Of a stretch of DNA of 64,000 nucleotides, positions 48,330 to 58,715 are shown piece after piece. The translations under genes were made by a program, and so were the position numbers. Below the pieces are notes generated by a model, which did not search any database, was not told where the DNA came from, and was given only the letters and a program-made list of their open reading frames with translations. The stretch is from Epiperipatus broadwayi (taxonomy: Eukaryota; Onychophora; Udeonychophora; Euonychophora; Peripatidae). Positions within the stretch are counted from its first letter, which is position 1. Each line of letters opens with the position of its first letter. Location of the stretch: contig JAQFVV010012441.1 in the NCBI GenBank assembly GCA_028023455.1, positions 5,076,606 to 5,140,605 on the forward strand. Reading direction: 5' to 3'.

Positions 48330-49650
48330 GATTTCTTCTCAAAGTTTTTATTCCATTGGCATCATTCATCAGGGATTCTAAGCACTTTGTAGAATTAGTC
48401 AGGAACATGAAAATGAAAAGAACTGACATTTTGGTAAGCTTTGATGTAGAAAGTCTGTTTACAAATGTACCATGTGATGAAGCATTGTCTATTGTAAGGA
48501 AAAGGTTATATGACGATAATGGTTTACAAACTAGAACAGCTCTACCTATTGTTAGTATAATGGAATTATTAACATTCTGCGTAACAGCAACATACTTTCA
48601 ATATAACTCAGAATTCCTTCAACAAAATCAAGAGATGGCCATGGGATCATCACTGTCACCCTTGCTCAGCAACATTTACATGAAAGAACTTGAAACCACA
48701 GCCATAAATACTACTCCATGTCCACCTAAAGTGCAGCTTGGATATGTTGATGATACATTTGTGGTATGGCCACAAGTTGAAGTAAAATTAGTCATTCTGG
48801 ATGCACATTAACAACATATCTCCTACAATTAAATTCAAGATGGAATCAGAACAAGAACAAAAATTGGCATTCTTGGATGTTCTTGTGACAAGACTCCCTC
48901 AAGGCAAAGTAAAAACAACAGGGTATAGGAAATCAACACACACTGGCAAATACATGGCATATACATCCAATCTTACAAGAAGCACTAAACAAGGAATTGT
49001 ACTATCACTATCAAACAGAGCAAATGAGGTTTGTTCAGAAACCAGTGATTTGGAAAAAGAAAAAATTCACATACAACAATTGTTCATGAAGAATGGTTAC
49101 CATCAACAATCATCAGAAAAACCTTCAATAGACAACACAAAGAGACACCAAAAGAGAAAACAGTTATTGGTATGGTAGTGTATCCATACATACCAGGAAT
49201 GGTGGACAAACTAAAGAAAATCTGCAGTCAATATAATATTAGAATGGCTTTCCAAAGACATACCATATTTCAAGGAATGCTTACTTCTACTAAGCCTAAA
49301 CTGGAAATGCTGAAGAACAAAAACTGCATTTATGAAATATCATGTGAATGTGGAAGGAAATACATTGGTGAGACCTGTTGCCCTGTTGAACAATGATTGA
49401 AGGAACACAAATTAATTTTTAAAAGAGAAAAAACAGATGTGTTGACCATAGCAGATCATGTATGTACTAATGACCACATGCTTATGTGGAAAATACAAAG
49501 ATATTGGATAAAGAGGAAAAAACACATAGAAGAAAATTCAAGGAAGCTGCTCATATGACAACGGTAAATAATCTTAAAAGTCAACCAAATGTGGCAATAC
49601 TCAATGTATGGAAGCCTCTAATTAATCTTGCTCTTAGGAAAAAATAAAAA
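48316..49650 (+). pseudogene. Penelope-like element, right copy: RT and GIY-YIG endonuclease, 5'-truncated
   Basis: 48323-48811 holds FDVESLFTNVPCDEALSIV (motif A), MGSSLSPLLSNIYMKEL (motif B) and LGYVDDTFVVW (motif C, catalytic DD). A frameshift near 48800 leads to 48801-49178 with LAFLDVLVTRL and STHTGKYMAYTSN, typical PLE thumb words. 49172-49396 has YPYIPGMVDKLKKICSQYN and the GIY-YIG block CIYEISCECGRKYIGETCC; a TGA in place of an Arg codon at 49397 precedes LKEHK. The C-terminus continues to about 49650 (ADHVCTNDHMLMW). It begins within the fingers, so it is 5'-truncated at the junction. Only a few lesions: among the best-kept coding regions here. Confidence 0.88.
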
Positions 49651-49732
49651 TAATTAGACTTGTTAAAAAAATTGGACTCAGGAGGATTTGAACCAACCCT
49701 CTTATATAAATATATCAAATTTCTACTATATG

Positions 49733-49816
49733 TTGCCTTTGACAGAATAGAACAGTTAGTAGAGCATTTGCCTTAAATTCAATATACAAGAATCTAAAGG
49801 TGCAAGTTCAACTTCT
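49733..49816 (+). repeat. tRNA-like module in the tail of the right PLE copy
   Basis: Plus strand: GAATAGAACAGTTAGTAGAGC (worn A box) and GTGCAAGTTCAACTTC (B-box-like), equal in place and sense to the left copy module. About 60 bases upstream a B-box complement (GGATTTGAACCAACC at 49684) faces the other way. Confidence 0.65.
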
Positions 49817-49842
49817 AAGTGAATATTGTCACTGTGCATATA

Positions 49843-49893
49843 GGCCAGAAACACCTAAAAAGAGTGGAGAATAATACTACTTGAAACGTTGTG
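49843..49893 (+). ncRNA. Hammerhead-ribozyme-like core in PLE tail, right copy
   Basis: Plus strand GCCAGAAACACCTAAAAAG, AGTGGAGAATAATACTAC, TTGAAACGTTGTG: the GAAAC half is intact and the CUGANGA half is worn to CTAAAAA. The same tail occurs at 51450-51505 (CTCTTGAAACATTATG). Confidence 0.4.
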
Positions 49894-50050
49894 TAATTAC
49901 TAACCTGTATTGTATATTTGTGTGTTATTACTAACAAGTTGTTTGCATTTGGAAAGTTTAAATAAAGTTTAAATTTTTTTATACATTCAACAATCACTCA
50001 GAAGTGATAGAAATAGTTCAACATATCACATCTTATAATATACCATCATT

Positions 50051-50582
50051 ACAAACCTTCAGACAAAAATACAACTTCTCTAAAAATAGTTTTGGAATCT
50101 AACTAAATGACTTAACAAGTTAAGCATAAAAGTGATTTACTCAAGTGGCCTGAGAGAGGTTATAGAAAGGACTACTGAATATGAGTTGCTAGTTGATTTT
50201 AAATTTGTACATTAAAAAAAGGAATTTGATTAAATGAGCATATTGAAGATAACAAATCATTAAATTACCAAGTTATAAAATGAGAATTTTTTTTAAGCAG
50301 AAGAATATTTATCAAGCTACAATAACAGAGATTATGTTACATAGTAATAATAAGAAGTTTAAGTTTGAAAAAAAATGTATATATATCAGGATAATTTACT
50401 ATCTGCAAATACTTTACTGCAATTTCACAATAAAGTATATTGTTTTTCAAACAGGCAAAACTCTTCATATAGTATCATGTGATCATGTGATATTTATTGG
50501 CTTAAAGTATATTGTTTATAATTCTATATATACTTTTTTCTTTTTCTTATTCAGTAATTTTGCTTATTGATCTACAACTACA
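50051..50582. other. AT-rich stretch
   Basis: No gene recognised; the open frame at 50280-50570 is low-complexity and lacks a domain. Confidence 0.45.
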
Positions 50583-50824
50583 CATCTTATTAAATAATCA
50601 ACATCTTCTTACACCTTTAAGCAAATAATGTTTATTATTATAATAACATTTTTGATTGATTGATCCTCACAGTCTTCTTTAGATCTACAAAACTTCAAAT
50701 ATTATAACAATACAATCAAAACTTATATTTAAATTTTTGTAGATCTGAAGAAAACTGCCAAAGTTAATAATAAATATTATTTGCTTAAATGTGTAAGAAC
50801 ATTGTGATTATTTAATAAGATATA
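50583..50824. mobile_element. Foldback MITE-like palindrome
   Basis: Left arm 50583-50693 and right arm 50736-50824 are inverted copies: ATCTTATTAAATAATC against GATTATTTAATAAGAT, TTAAGCAAATAAT against ATTATTTGCTTAA, TAGATCTACAAAA against TTTTGTAGATCT. The left arm has about 20-30 extra bases near 50640-50665. The loop is about 42 bases. No target duplication is obvious. Confidence 0.75.
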
Positions 50825-52430
50825 TTGTTGATTAAAATGGGAAATAAATAAGAGTATATTAAAAAAAATAAACCTATACCTTTTAAATGGTTTAGCTTTT
50901 TTTTTTTTTTTCTTCCAATAAATACGTTAGAATATTAATGATGATATTAAGTGTTATTAGATAAAATTAAAAAAACAAAAAACAAAATAAAAGAGAAATG
51001 CTAAAATAGTAAAGTAATTTTCAACATATTTACACAGAAAAAAAAAAGAATTGATAATCTTCCATAAGAAGGAATCACTAATATAAATGAAACCTAAATG
51101 AATAAAACATAGAATCAAACTTTGATAAAAAATATTTTGACAATAATAACTTACTATTGGGGTATTATGCCTAAATGTTTAATAGTATAAAATATTTTTA
51201 TTATGTTATTTTATCCAAGTTTACATATATACCTTTCAAATGGGAGAAAAAAGAAATACATACACTTTAGGTAACTGTACAAAGTATGGACGTATTTGAA
51301 CTAAATACCTTAACTAATGAGAGCCATACTGCATATCCAGACACATTTCTGGTCATTATTTCCAATAAACGTCTTCAAGAACAGCTAAGGTATATCACTT
51401 GCACTATATGTGTTATTTATTTATACAATATCTTTCATACTGTCAGTGCTCAAGCCAGAAACATCTAAATATGAAAGGTGAATAATGCCTCTTGAAACAT
51501 TATGCATATATTAACATTGAATGTAATTGGAATATTTTAATAAAGTTAATATCTCTAAAGACATTCATTCAATTCTTGATATTAGATGCTAGATATAGTC
51601 CAATATATAAATAAAACTAAAATACCAATAACAAACCTTCAGAAAAAATATTAAGTATCTGATGTAAGCCAGATACTATATCAAATTTCAGACATTATGA
51701 AGAATTATGTCTAAAGCTGCCAAAATAGAGAATCATTTAATGGTTTTTATTATATTCTCGGAGTTAATAAAATTTTACTCAGTGTCTTTCTTATGCAAAT
51801 ATAAATATGGAAATATGGTTGCTAAGTGTTTGCAACTAAATCCTCTACTTTACTCCCAGATAGGTGAGAAAATTGCTCAGAGAGCAAGTGTTCCACTAAT
51901 GCTCAAGTGTTTCCAAGCATTGAATTCCATTAATAATGTAGAAAGTTTTCTAAAAAAATAAACTTGCTGATGAAGACTTCATAAGAGTTTTTTAGCAGTA
52001 AAAAAAACATATTCTACATTATAAGTTTAAAAATAATAACAAAAAAAAAAAACTTGCAAACCTACATAGGCATATCAGAAGCCATAATGTACAAAACAAT
52101 TAACAACATCATCTGTTAAAAATATCCATTGAAAACAGCTAACAGATACTGCAATTTTTGTTGTTAATAAAGATTAAAGGTTGCTATCACATCATATAAT
52201 ATCCCTTTATTAGATTTAATAACAGCAACTGAGAAAGTCACTCAAAAATTGCCTTTAGAAGAAGCAGCCAGAATTAGATTGGAGAATAAAAAAATACTTG
52301 AGAAGCAACAAAAATTTATGTTAATCATATACTATGATGAGAGAAAAGCAATTAAATCTCTAAACATAAATAAATCTATAGTCATTCTTCCTACTGACAA
52401 AAGCATTGCAAAAGTTGTAATAAATATAAC

Positions 52431-52931
52431 TGACAGAGATATTTTGAGTGCTGGTTCTGGCGCTAAGCATTTATCACAAAACTTGTAGAGGAATTGGCAA
52501 ACCTCACTATTTATAACTTATAAGCTCAAGAGATAGGGTCATGTGATCTATGACTCTTATTTTGACTATTTATAGCCTCTGCCATATGTCTTATGCAATT
52601 TTCTATCGCTAAGACTACTAATATATGGTATGGCTGAAGATTTATCAGCCCCATATAGCTATTTGAGTTGGATAGCTGGGTTTGAAGACATGTAGATGTC
52701 TGAAAATTTTAGATTTTCCACTCAATAGATAACTTTTAGATAAGTGCATGTTTTTGGGTTGGTGTTTTTAGATCTAGTGTCTGAACCTACTCTGGCACCT
52801 CTCTGAGGAGTGCCAAAGCATGGAACCATGGTCAGGGATTTGGGGGGAGTACCTGACAGAGATATTTTAAGTTCTGGCTCTGGCTAAGCATTTATCACAA
52901 AGCTTGTAGAGGAATTGACAATCCTCACTGG
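52431..52931. repeat. 80-bp direct repeat flanking about 343 bp inside the PLE
   Basis: 52431-52510 and 52854-52931 share GACAGAGATATTTTGAG/AAG, GCATTTATCACAAA and CTTGTAGAGGAATTG. The spacer between them has no PLE coding. This could be a local duplication or a very long target duplication. Confidence 0.75.
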
Positions 52932-53116
52932 TTGTAAGGATCATATTTCTTTAAGATTTATTGTGAGTTCTAAAAATTTACATTGGCAAGATTTCTTCTT
53001 AATGTTCTTAGTCCTTTGGCATACAAAATGCAGTCCTTTACCAGCAATTATTGACAATTAATCGAGAACATAAAAATTAAAAGAATTGACATATTTATAA
53101 GTTTTGATGTGGTAAG

Positions 53117-53221
53117 TTTATTGGCAAATTAAACCAAAAGACTGCAAACCTTTCATGCTTATTAGCCAATCAGGTTTAATTCCAAATATTATTGTGCTTT
53201 ATAAATTAAATATTATTTATT
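53117..53221. mobile_element. 93-bp insertion with 6-bp target duplication in PLE motif A
   Basis: The PLE coding sequence is split between the words for SFDV and FTNVP. The insert 53123-53215 is flanked by TTTATT at 53117-53122 and 53216-53221. Inside, TTGGCAAATTAAACC and GGTTTAATTCCAA form an inverted pair around about 40 bases. No known family. Confidence 0.55.
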
Positions 53222-53789
53222 CACAAATGTATCCTGTGGAAAAGCATTGTCTAGTGTCTGAAAAAGATTAGATGGTAATAATAGCTTACAACTTAGAACA
53301 TGTTTAAAAATGATTACTTAATATTTTGTAAAAAGAGATTTTTTAAAAAATAAAGCTTTTATCCTAAATATCCAGAAAAACAGAGAAATTTGTCTTTGTT
53401 GGAAAATATCAGAGAGGATGAATATTGTCATTTCATAATAACATTTGAGGCTCAAATAAGTCATAAAAATGAAAAAAAAAACTCAAATGCTTTTATGAAA
53501 TAACAATATTCCTGCAATTTCCAAATGTTTTACAATAAGTCTAGATTATCAAGATCTCTGATATTGTGCAAGAATGGAAAATTAACCAAGAAGAGATTAC
53601 TTTGTTATTTCGTAATTTTTTGATTGTGTATTACTTTAAAAAATGATTAAAATCACAAAAAAATCTGACAAAAAATATAATTTAATAATAAGATATAAAA
53701 ATAAAAAATATGTCCTCTAACAAATGAATTCTAAATTTAAATATCATGCTGCCATCTACTATACGATAAATATTTCTATATTGGCTTTT

Positions 53790-53938
53790 TAATTAATTTA
53801 ATTAAGTAAGTAAATCAATATTGACAAAATATTATTCTACAAATGTAATGTTTACAGATATATATTTTTTATTTTAATTAATTTAATTAAGTATAAGTCA
53901 GATCAATATTATATTAACAAAATTGTATTCTACAAATG
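53790..53938. repeat. Two-unit tandem duplication of about 90 bp
   Basis: AATTAATTTAATTAAGTA ... TCAATATT ... TTCTACAAATG occurs at about 53790-53843 and again at 53876-53938, with divergence of the inner part. Confidence 0.7.
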
Positions 53939-54467
53939 GAAGAATATTTCATGGTTCGATTGCTAAGGAGATTTCTTGGAAAGTGTAAGGGTGTGATTTC
54001 ATATTCTATACAGGATATTTTTTCATTATTAATAATTCAAAAATGTGGATATACAGAATAAAATATGGACTTACCAACAAACCAGGGTAAGTAAATGTAA
54101 AAACATCTACAAAGAATCAAATATCTAGATATTCGCAAAATGATACATAAAGAACAAATAAAGAACTAATTTATATCTTTATTTATATGTTTTAAAAAGA
54201 ATGTTAGCGGTGTGGATGTTATTAAGGATATCTATAAAAAAGATTAAATGTTTCAAAAGTATTAAATAAGATGTTGGTATTGTAAAAATAAAAAAAATAG
54301 CAGCAGCAAGAAAAGATGAAAGTATTACTAAAGAGTTGTGGCACAATAAAATAAATAGATGAGTTTTCTAAATAAAAATTTAGTAATAATCCAACTTGAA
54401 AAAAAACAACAAACAATTAAGCACTAAGAATATTACTTTATTTGAATTACCACTTATAATAAATAAA

Positions 54468-54691
54468 GTAATATTTAACACAGCATTACGCTGTTGCTCA
54501 TGCGCTTTGAAGATTTTAACTATAAATGAATGAATACTAACCCTCGACCACATGATAAAGTCTTTGGAAAAGATAGACCATTCTATCTTTTCCAAAGACT
54601 TTATCATGTGGTCGAGTGTTAGTATTCATTCATTTATAGTTAAAATCTTCAAAGCGCATGTGCAACAGCGTAATGCTGTGTTAAATATTAC
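54468..54691. mobile_element. Near-perfect palindrome (109-bp arms, 6-base loop)
   Basis: Left arm 54468-54576 and right arm 54583-54691 are almost exact inverses around ACCATT. Examples: GTAATATTTAACACAGCATT against AATGCTGTGTTAAATATTAC, and CTCGACCACATGATAAAG against CTTTATCATGTGGTCGAG. Only about three positions differ. Arms are G+C-richer than the surroundings. Foldback MITE or fresh inverted duplication. The open frames on each strand are mirror images and not genes. Confidence 0.92.
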
Positions 54692-54759
54692 AGTTTACAA
54701 ACATCGCGCTATAAAAAATGATTTATTTAAATAAATAAAGTAGTGAATCAAGAAATTAT

Positions 54760-56030
54760 ATCTATTAAGAAGAAAACAGTTCTACAAGATGTTGGAATTA
54801 TATTTAATATGTTACAAGAAATAGTTAAAGAAATTAAAAAAATGAATTGTTGGCTAAACTATATACCGATAAAGATATATAAGATTGTAAAGATATTGAT
54901 ATTTTAAAACAAATATGCTAAAGAAGATATTATAAATCGCAGACTTATTTCTTTTAGCAGTTGTGTATGAAATATTTATCATGATATCACCAAACCAACC
55001 AGAAACAAAAAAAAAAAAAATACAAAATTTTAGCACAGGGTAGCAAATCACATTCAACTAGTGAGAGAAGTTATAAAAGAAAATAATATTTTACGATTAT
55101 TCTTTGAATATTAGATTAGAAAAGGTATTTTATTATTTAAACATATTCACAGTAATTAAAGCTTTGAATCAACAAATTATGAACCAATAATATTGCTACA
55201 TTCTGAAGAATAGGTATCAAAATACGACAGTAGTTATTAAATTACATAGAAATACAAGGAAGATTTACCAGGGAGAAGGGAGTATGGTGATTCTATAACT
55301 ACAAAATATTTTATATTGTTTTACAAGGATTATTTTGCTTAATACAATGTCAAACTAAGAAAATATTAAATTGTTTAAATCATGTGAATTTTTCCAGAAA
55401 TGAGTTTGTATTTTAAAAATATTGCTTCAGAGATGCAGTAAATGTTGCAAGATTTATTTGATAAAAGTAAAAAAAAAAGAGTCTAAAGCTAAATATTAAA
55501 AAAGGTTCAAGTAATATTAAATGATTTCCACAAAAAATGAAAAAAGAATGTTGGCAATCATAAATTAGAAAACAAGTTAATAATTTCGAATACATGGGTC
55601 AAATTATTAATGCATATGAGAACATTGTTGATGGGTTTAATTAATGAATTAAATTTGGAGTGAGTGCTTTTGTTAGAAATATGTTATTATAAAAATGAAA
55701 TCTGCCTTTCATGATTAAAAAGACAGGTTTTTAATTGATTTGCTTTACGGTTTTAATTTAACAATTTGAGATTTGGACACTAACAGAAATAACAAAACAA
55801 GATTGAAAGTGAAATATTTGGATGACAAGCGCCTGGAATGGAGCTGTGATTGGTGCATAATTAAAATAGACTTCTATGATTATAAAAGACCTAAAAGAAG
55901 ACAAAAATGAAATGGAAGATTGAATTAAGGATGGGTGTTGATATGATATAATGAAGGTAAACTATTAATCAGAGGATAGAATAAAACTTGATAAAAATAT
56001 AATCTGCAATGTATGGATAATGATTGAAAA
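54760..56030 (+). pseudogene. RTE-like LINE, decayed copy 3, plus strand
   Basis: Plus-strand words follow the order of the copy at 6735-8200: near 55060 IQLVREVIKENN (copy 1: IQVLREVIKRTN); at 55560-55720 VNNFEYMGQIINAYEN, then IKFGVSAFVRN (copy 1: VNSYKYLGQIIN and IKFGWSAFDRN); near 55770 FEIWTLTE (copy 1: SKTWTLN). The last part (55900-56030) contains the RTE tail words. Stops and shifts are frequent, and the RT centre is poorly kept. Confidence 0.68.
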
Positions 56031-57499
56031 TAGTATGACATGTGATTACTAGAAGGTCCATAATACATTTTAATGGTTTAGATTTTTTTTATCTGTGTGA
56101 CTTTTTAACCTCTTCTCAGAAACGATATATATAGTATTTAATGACCTTGTCCGTTTTCTTGCAACAGTTTATTTGGGGATTGATTTAATTAATTTCCTTT
56201 ATTCCAGAATTAAGCATTTGTAAGTAAATAATGAATATTTTATTTTAGCCTTATATGTAAATATGGTCAAGATAGCAGGTAGATACACCTAAAAAAATGT
56301 ATTTATATATTTTTTTGACGTTGTGTATAGTTTGCCGTTAGAAATTATACTTTATTAGCAACATGATTAGCAGAAATAAATATCTATATTATCATTTATT
56401 TCATAGATCATCATTGCCTACTTTAGGTATTACTAACAACAATTAAGGAGGATTAAAAAAATAAACCAAATAAAGGAGATAAGTAAAAAGAAGTAACTAA
56501 AAGTTAAATAATACTTTATTTGTACAGTATTGTATTTCAGTGAATAATCATTAAATTGCTTTTTATTATTAATCTTTAAATACTTTACATTTTATTGTTT
56601 TTTGTTTTTTTTTGTTCTTTGAAAAGCGATAGATTCAGAGTTCACTGTAGTAGGAAAAAACACATAACGTTTTTTGGAAAAAGTTTAAAAAAAAAAAAAG
56701 AAATGGAAAATCTATATAGATTTTAATATAAAAAGGCATTATAAATATATGTAAAAGATTACATTTAGTTATGATATCGTATACTTTTTCTAAACAGAAT
56801 TCATAAAAAATACAAGTATAACCATTTTTTTTTGGTTTAAGTTTTATGGATTGTTATTCCAAATTATTATCTTGTAAATATATAAACGTTCTTTAGATAG
56901 TTTTATAAAATTATGAAATAACGTTTTTATTTAAAATAAATAAATAAAAGATTTGAAAACAAAGCTGATTATTTTTTTAATATCAATTTATAATTAAATT
57001 TATAGCAAAAATACCCCCACCCCTACGATGCGAAAGTAACTAACGACAATATACATAATTCTATTAATTTGCAAATTGTATTTTATTAATGAAGATGCAA
57101 CAATTATATATATATTAAATTAAACAATATAGGAAAAAAATAATTAGAAAATAAATTATCCCAATTTTTTATTTTATTACAAATGAATGGATAAATATTT
57201 AAATATCAATTATAATATTATACTTATAGAAGAAAATAATATATATAAAAATATATATTTTGTAAATTTATCCATGCAAAATTTTAATTAGATATCCCAA
57301 AATTTCGACTTGATCACACAAATCCTTAATTGGGAAATGAATAATATATAATGCAGAGGTGCTATAAACAATTTTCATAATAATTGTTATAGTGCCACAG
57401 CTAAAAAAAAAACGGCGTACAAACTTCCCTTTCTTGGTATTCTTGTCAACAAGAAACAAAATATTTTTTTATTATTCTCAGATTTTAGAAAATATATAA
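56031..57499. other. AT-rich non-coding stretch
   Basis: No gene, RNA or repeat family recognised. Confidence 0.5.
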
Positions 57500-58160
57500 T
57501 GGCAGGTGGTACCTGTAATTTTTTTTCATCATCATCATCCCATTACGATTTTTTCTGTAGCCAAAACACTATTCACCAGAATAATTAACCTTTCAGATAG
57601 ATCACATCTAAAAGAAGAAATACATCATATAAGTAATGTATTGTTAACAAATGGTTATAAAAAGAGGTTATATATCAAGCCTTATTTCAAGATAAAAATA
57701 TCAACAACAAAAATCAAAAAAACAAAACAACCATTAGGGTTTGTATTTCTTATATAAAAGGATGGCAGACAAACAACACAAAGAAAGCATATGCTTCTTA
57801 TAAAAAACTAGCAAATTTTATAACCAAGCCTAAAGATTAAATCCCTATTGAGGCTCAAGGAGCTTAAGAGATTTCATGTGCCAATTGTAAGTCTTCTTAT
57901 GTGGGTATGAGCATTAGCTGCATCAGTACTAGAAGAGATGAACATGCTAATACAGTGAAGTTACATTCATCATCACCAACACTCTCAATCTAGGTAACAA
58001 CATTGATTTTTCTAGGATGAGGATCATATCCAGATGTGAAAAGCTACACCAATTTAAAATCAGAAAAGATATTGAGATACTAAAAAAACCAAATTGTATC
58101 AACAAACACAACACATGTAAATTTTCTCCTATATGAAAATTTTTTTGAAAAAATAAATTA
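57500..58160 (+). pseudogene. Second Penelope-like lineage: 3' fragment with GIY-YIG domain
   Basis: 57506-57757 reads FSVAKTLFTRIINLSDRSHL and EEIHHISNVLLTNGYKKRL, typical of the PLE stretch before the nuclease. After a shift, 57855-57960 has AYEISCANCKSSYVGMSI and CISTRRDEHANTVKLHSS, the GIY-YIG block (here CANC-x-SSYVGM, different from CECG-x-KYIGET of the 46-50-kb family). Later words near 58010-58120 (RCEKLHQFKI-like, KKPNCINKHNT) complete the domain. No RT remains. It is followed by CTGAAGATTCCTTGAATTTT and an AT run. Confidence 0.75.
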
Positions 58161-58169
58161 CTCTGAAGA

Positions 58170-58188
58170 TTCCTTGAATTTTTATTTG

Positions 58189-58225
<37 letters not shown>

Positions 58226-58295
58226 CTTGTTTTTGTAAATAAAAATTCAAGCGCCATCTTTTGAACATATATATATATATATATATATATAGTAA
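58170..58295. repeat. PLE-tail hairpin and two (AT)n runs
   Basis: AT runs at about 58194-58221 and 58267-58291. Around the first, TTGAATTTTTATTTGTTGAA is answered by TTTGTAAATAAAAATTCAAG, an imperfect inverted repeat at the end of the PLE fragment. Confidence 0.75.
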
Positions 58296-58307
58296 CCTAC
58301 TAGAATG

Positions 58308-58715
58308 AGATGGGGGGTTGAGAAAGAGAAAAGAGAGAGAGAGAAAGAGAAAATGCTAATAATGAAATGGAGAGGTGTGTGAAAAAGAAAGAAGAGAAAG
58401 AGAAATATAATACAAATGGAGATAATGGTAATGGTAAGGACAAATGATGGAAAAGAAAAGAATTGAGGAGGAAGAGGAATGGGGAAAAGTAATAAAAATG
58501 ATATATGTAATGGAGAAAGAAAAGGAATGAGATGATTGAAAGATATGAAAGAGAGATATAGGAAGAATATAGAATAGAGGAGAGAGAAATGAAATGAGAT
58601 GATAGAAAAAACTCTTAATGACTGTTTTAAATGGCTGAGATGATAGAAAGATATGAGAAATGACATGAAAAGAAATGGAATAAAATTGAAATGAAATGAA
58701 ATAAAATATAAATGA
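58308..58715. repeat. Purine-rich strand tract (about 400 bp)
   Basis: The plus strand is overwhelmingly A and G with GAGA, GAAA and ATGG words (AGAGAGAGAGAGAAAGAG near 58333). The 160-codon frame on the minus strand (S, F, L, H-rich) is the complement of this bias. Confidence 0.85.

Larger units (their letters stand above)
46405..50050. mobile_element. Head-to-head pair of Penelope-like elements forming a 3.6-kb palindrome
   Basis: A minus-strand copy (46405-48315) and a plus-strand copy (48316-50050) of one PLE meet at their 5' sides. Coding, 3' tRNA-like module, hammerhead-like core and terminal words (CAACATATCACATCTT on both outer ends, inverted) mirror each other throughout. The minus copy is longer at its 5' side by about 150 bp, so the pair is not an exact palindrome; point differences are scattered. 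Such inverted PLE pairs are known from other PLEs and may arise during insertion. Both copies are broken. Confidence 0.88.
51440..53310 (+). mobile_element. Penelope-like element, third copy, decayed, with terminal repeat upstream
   Basis: 51450-51660 resembles the tail of the PLE pair (AAGCCAGAAACATCTAAATA, TTGAAACATTATG, TTTAATAAAGTTAA, ACAAACCTTCAG), and the coding region of a copy follows directly. This tail-then-head order is what a PLE pseudo-LTR looks like. Coding remains run on the plus strand to about 53310. It is interrupted by an 80-bp duplication with a 340-bp spacer (52431-52931) and a 93-bp insertion (53123-53215). Confidence 0.7.
51690..53310 (+). pseudogene. PLE third copy: N-terminal region and RT start, broken
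   Basis: 51707-51961 is open (MSKAAKIENHLMVFIIF...), with no recognised domain; PLE ORFs have such a variable N-terminus. 52249-52488 contains EEAARIRLENKKIL and KSLNINKSIVILPTDKSIAK, the PLE-specific block usually seen as 'vILPADKGratVV'. 52931-53110 keeps LRFIVSSKNLHWQDFF (fingers) and a damaged motif A (FDVVSLL). 53220-53300 resumes with a match to FTNVPCDEALSIVRKRLYDDN. No motif B or C follows; the copy ends. Confidence 0.72.

Noticed and set aside
54380-54734. Two opposite frames starting MIKSLEKI
   Set aside because: Mirror products of the palindrome at 54468-54691.
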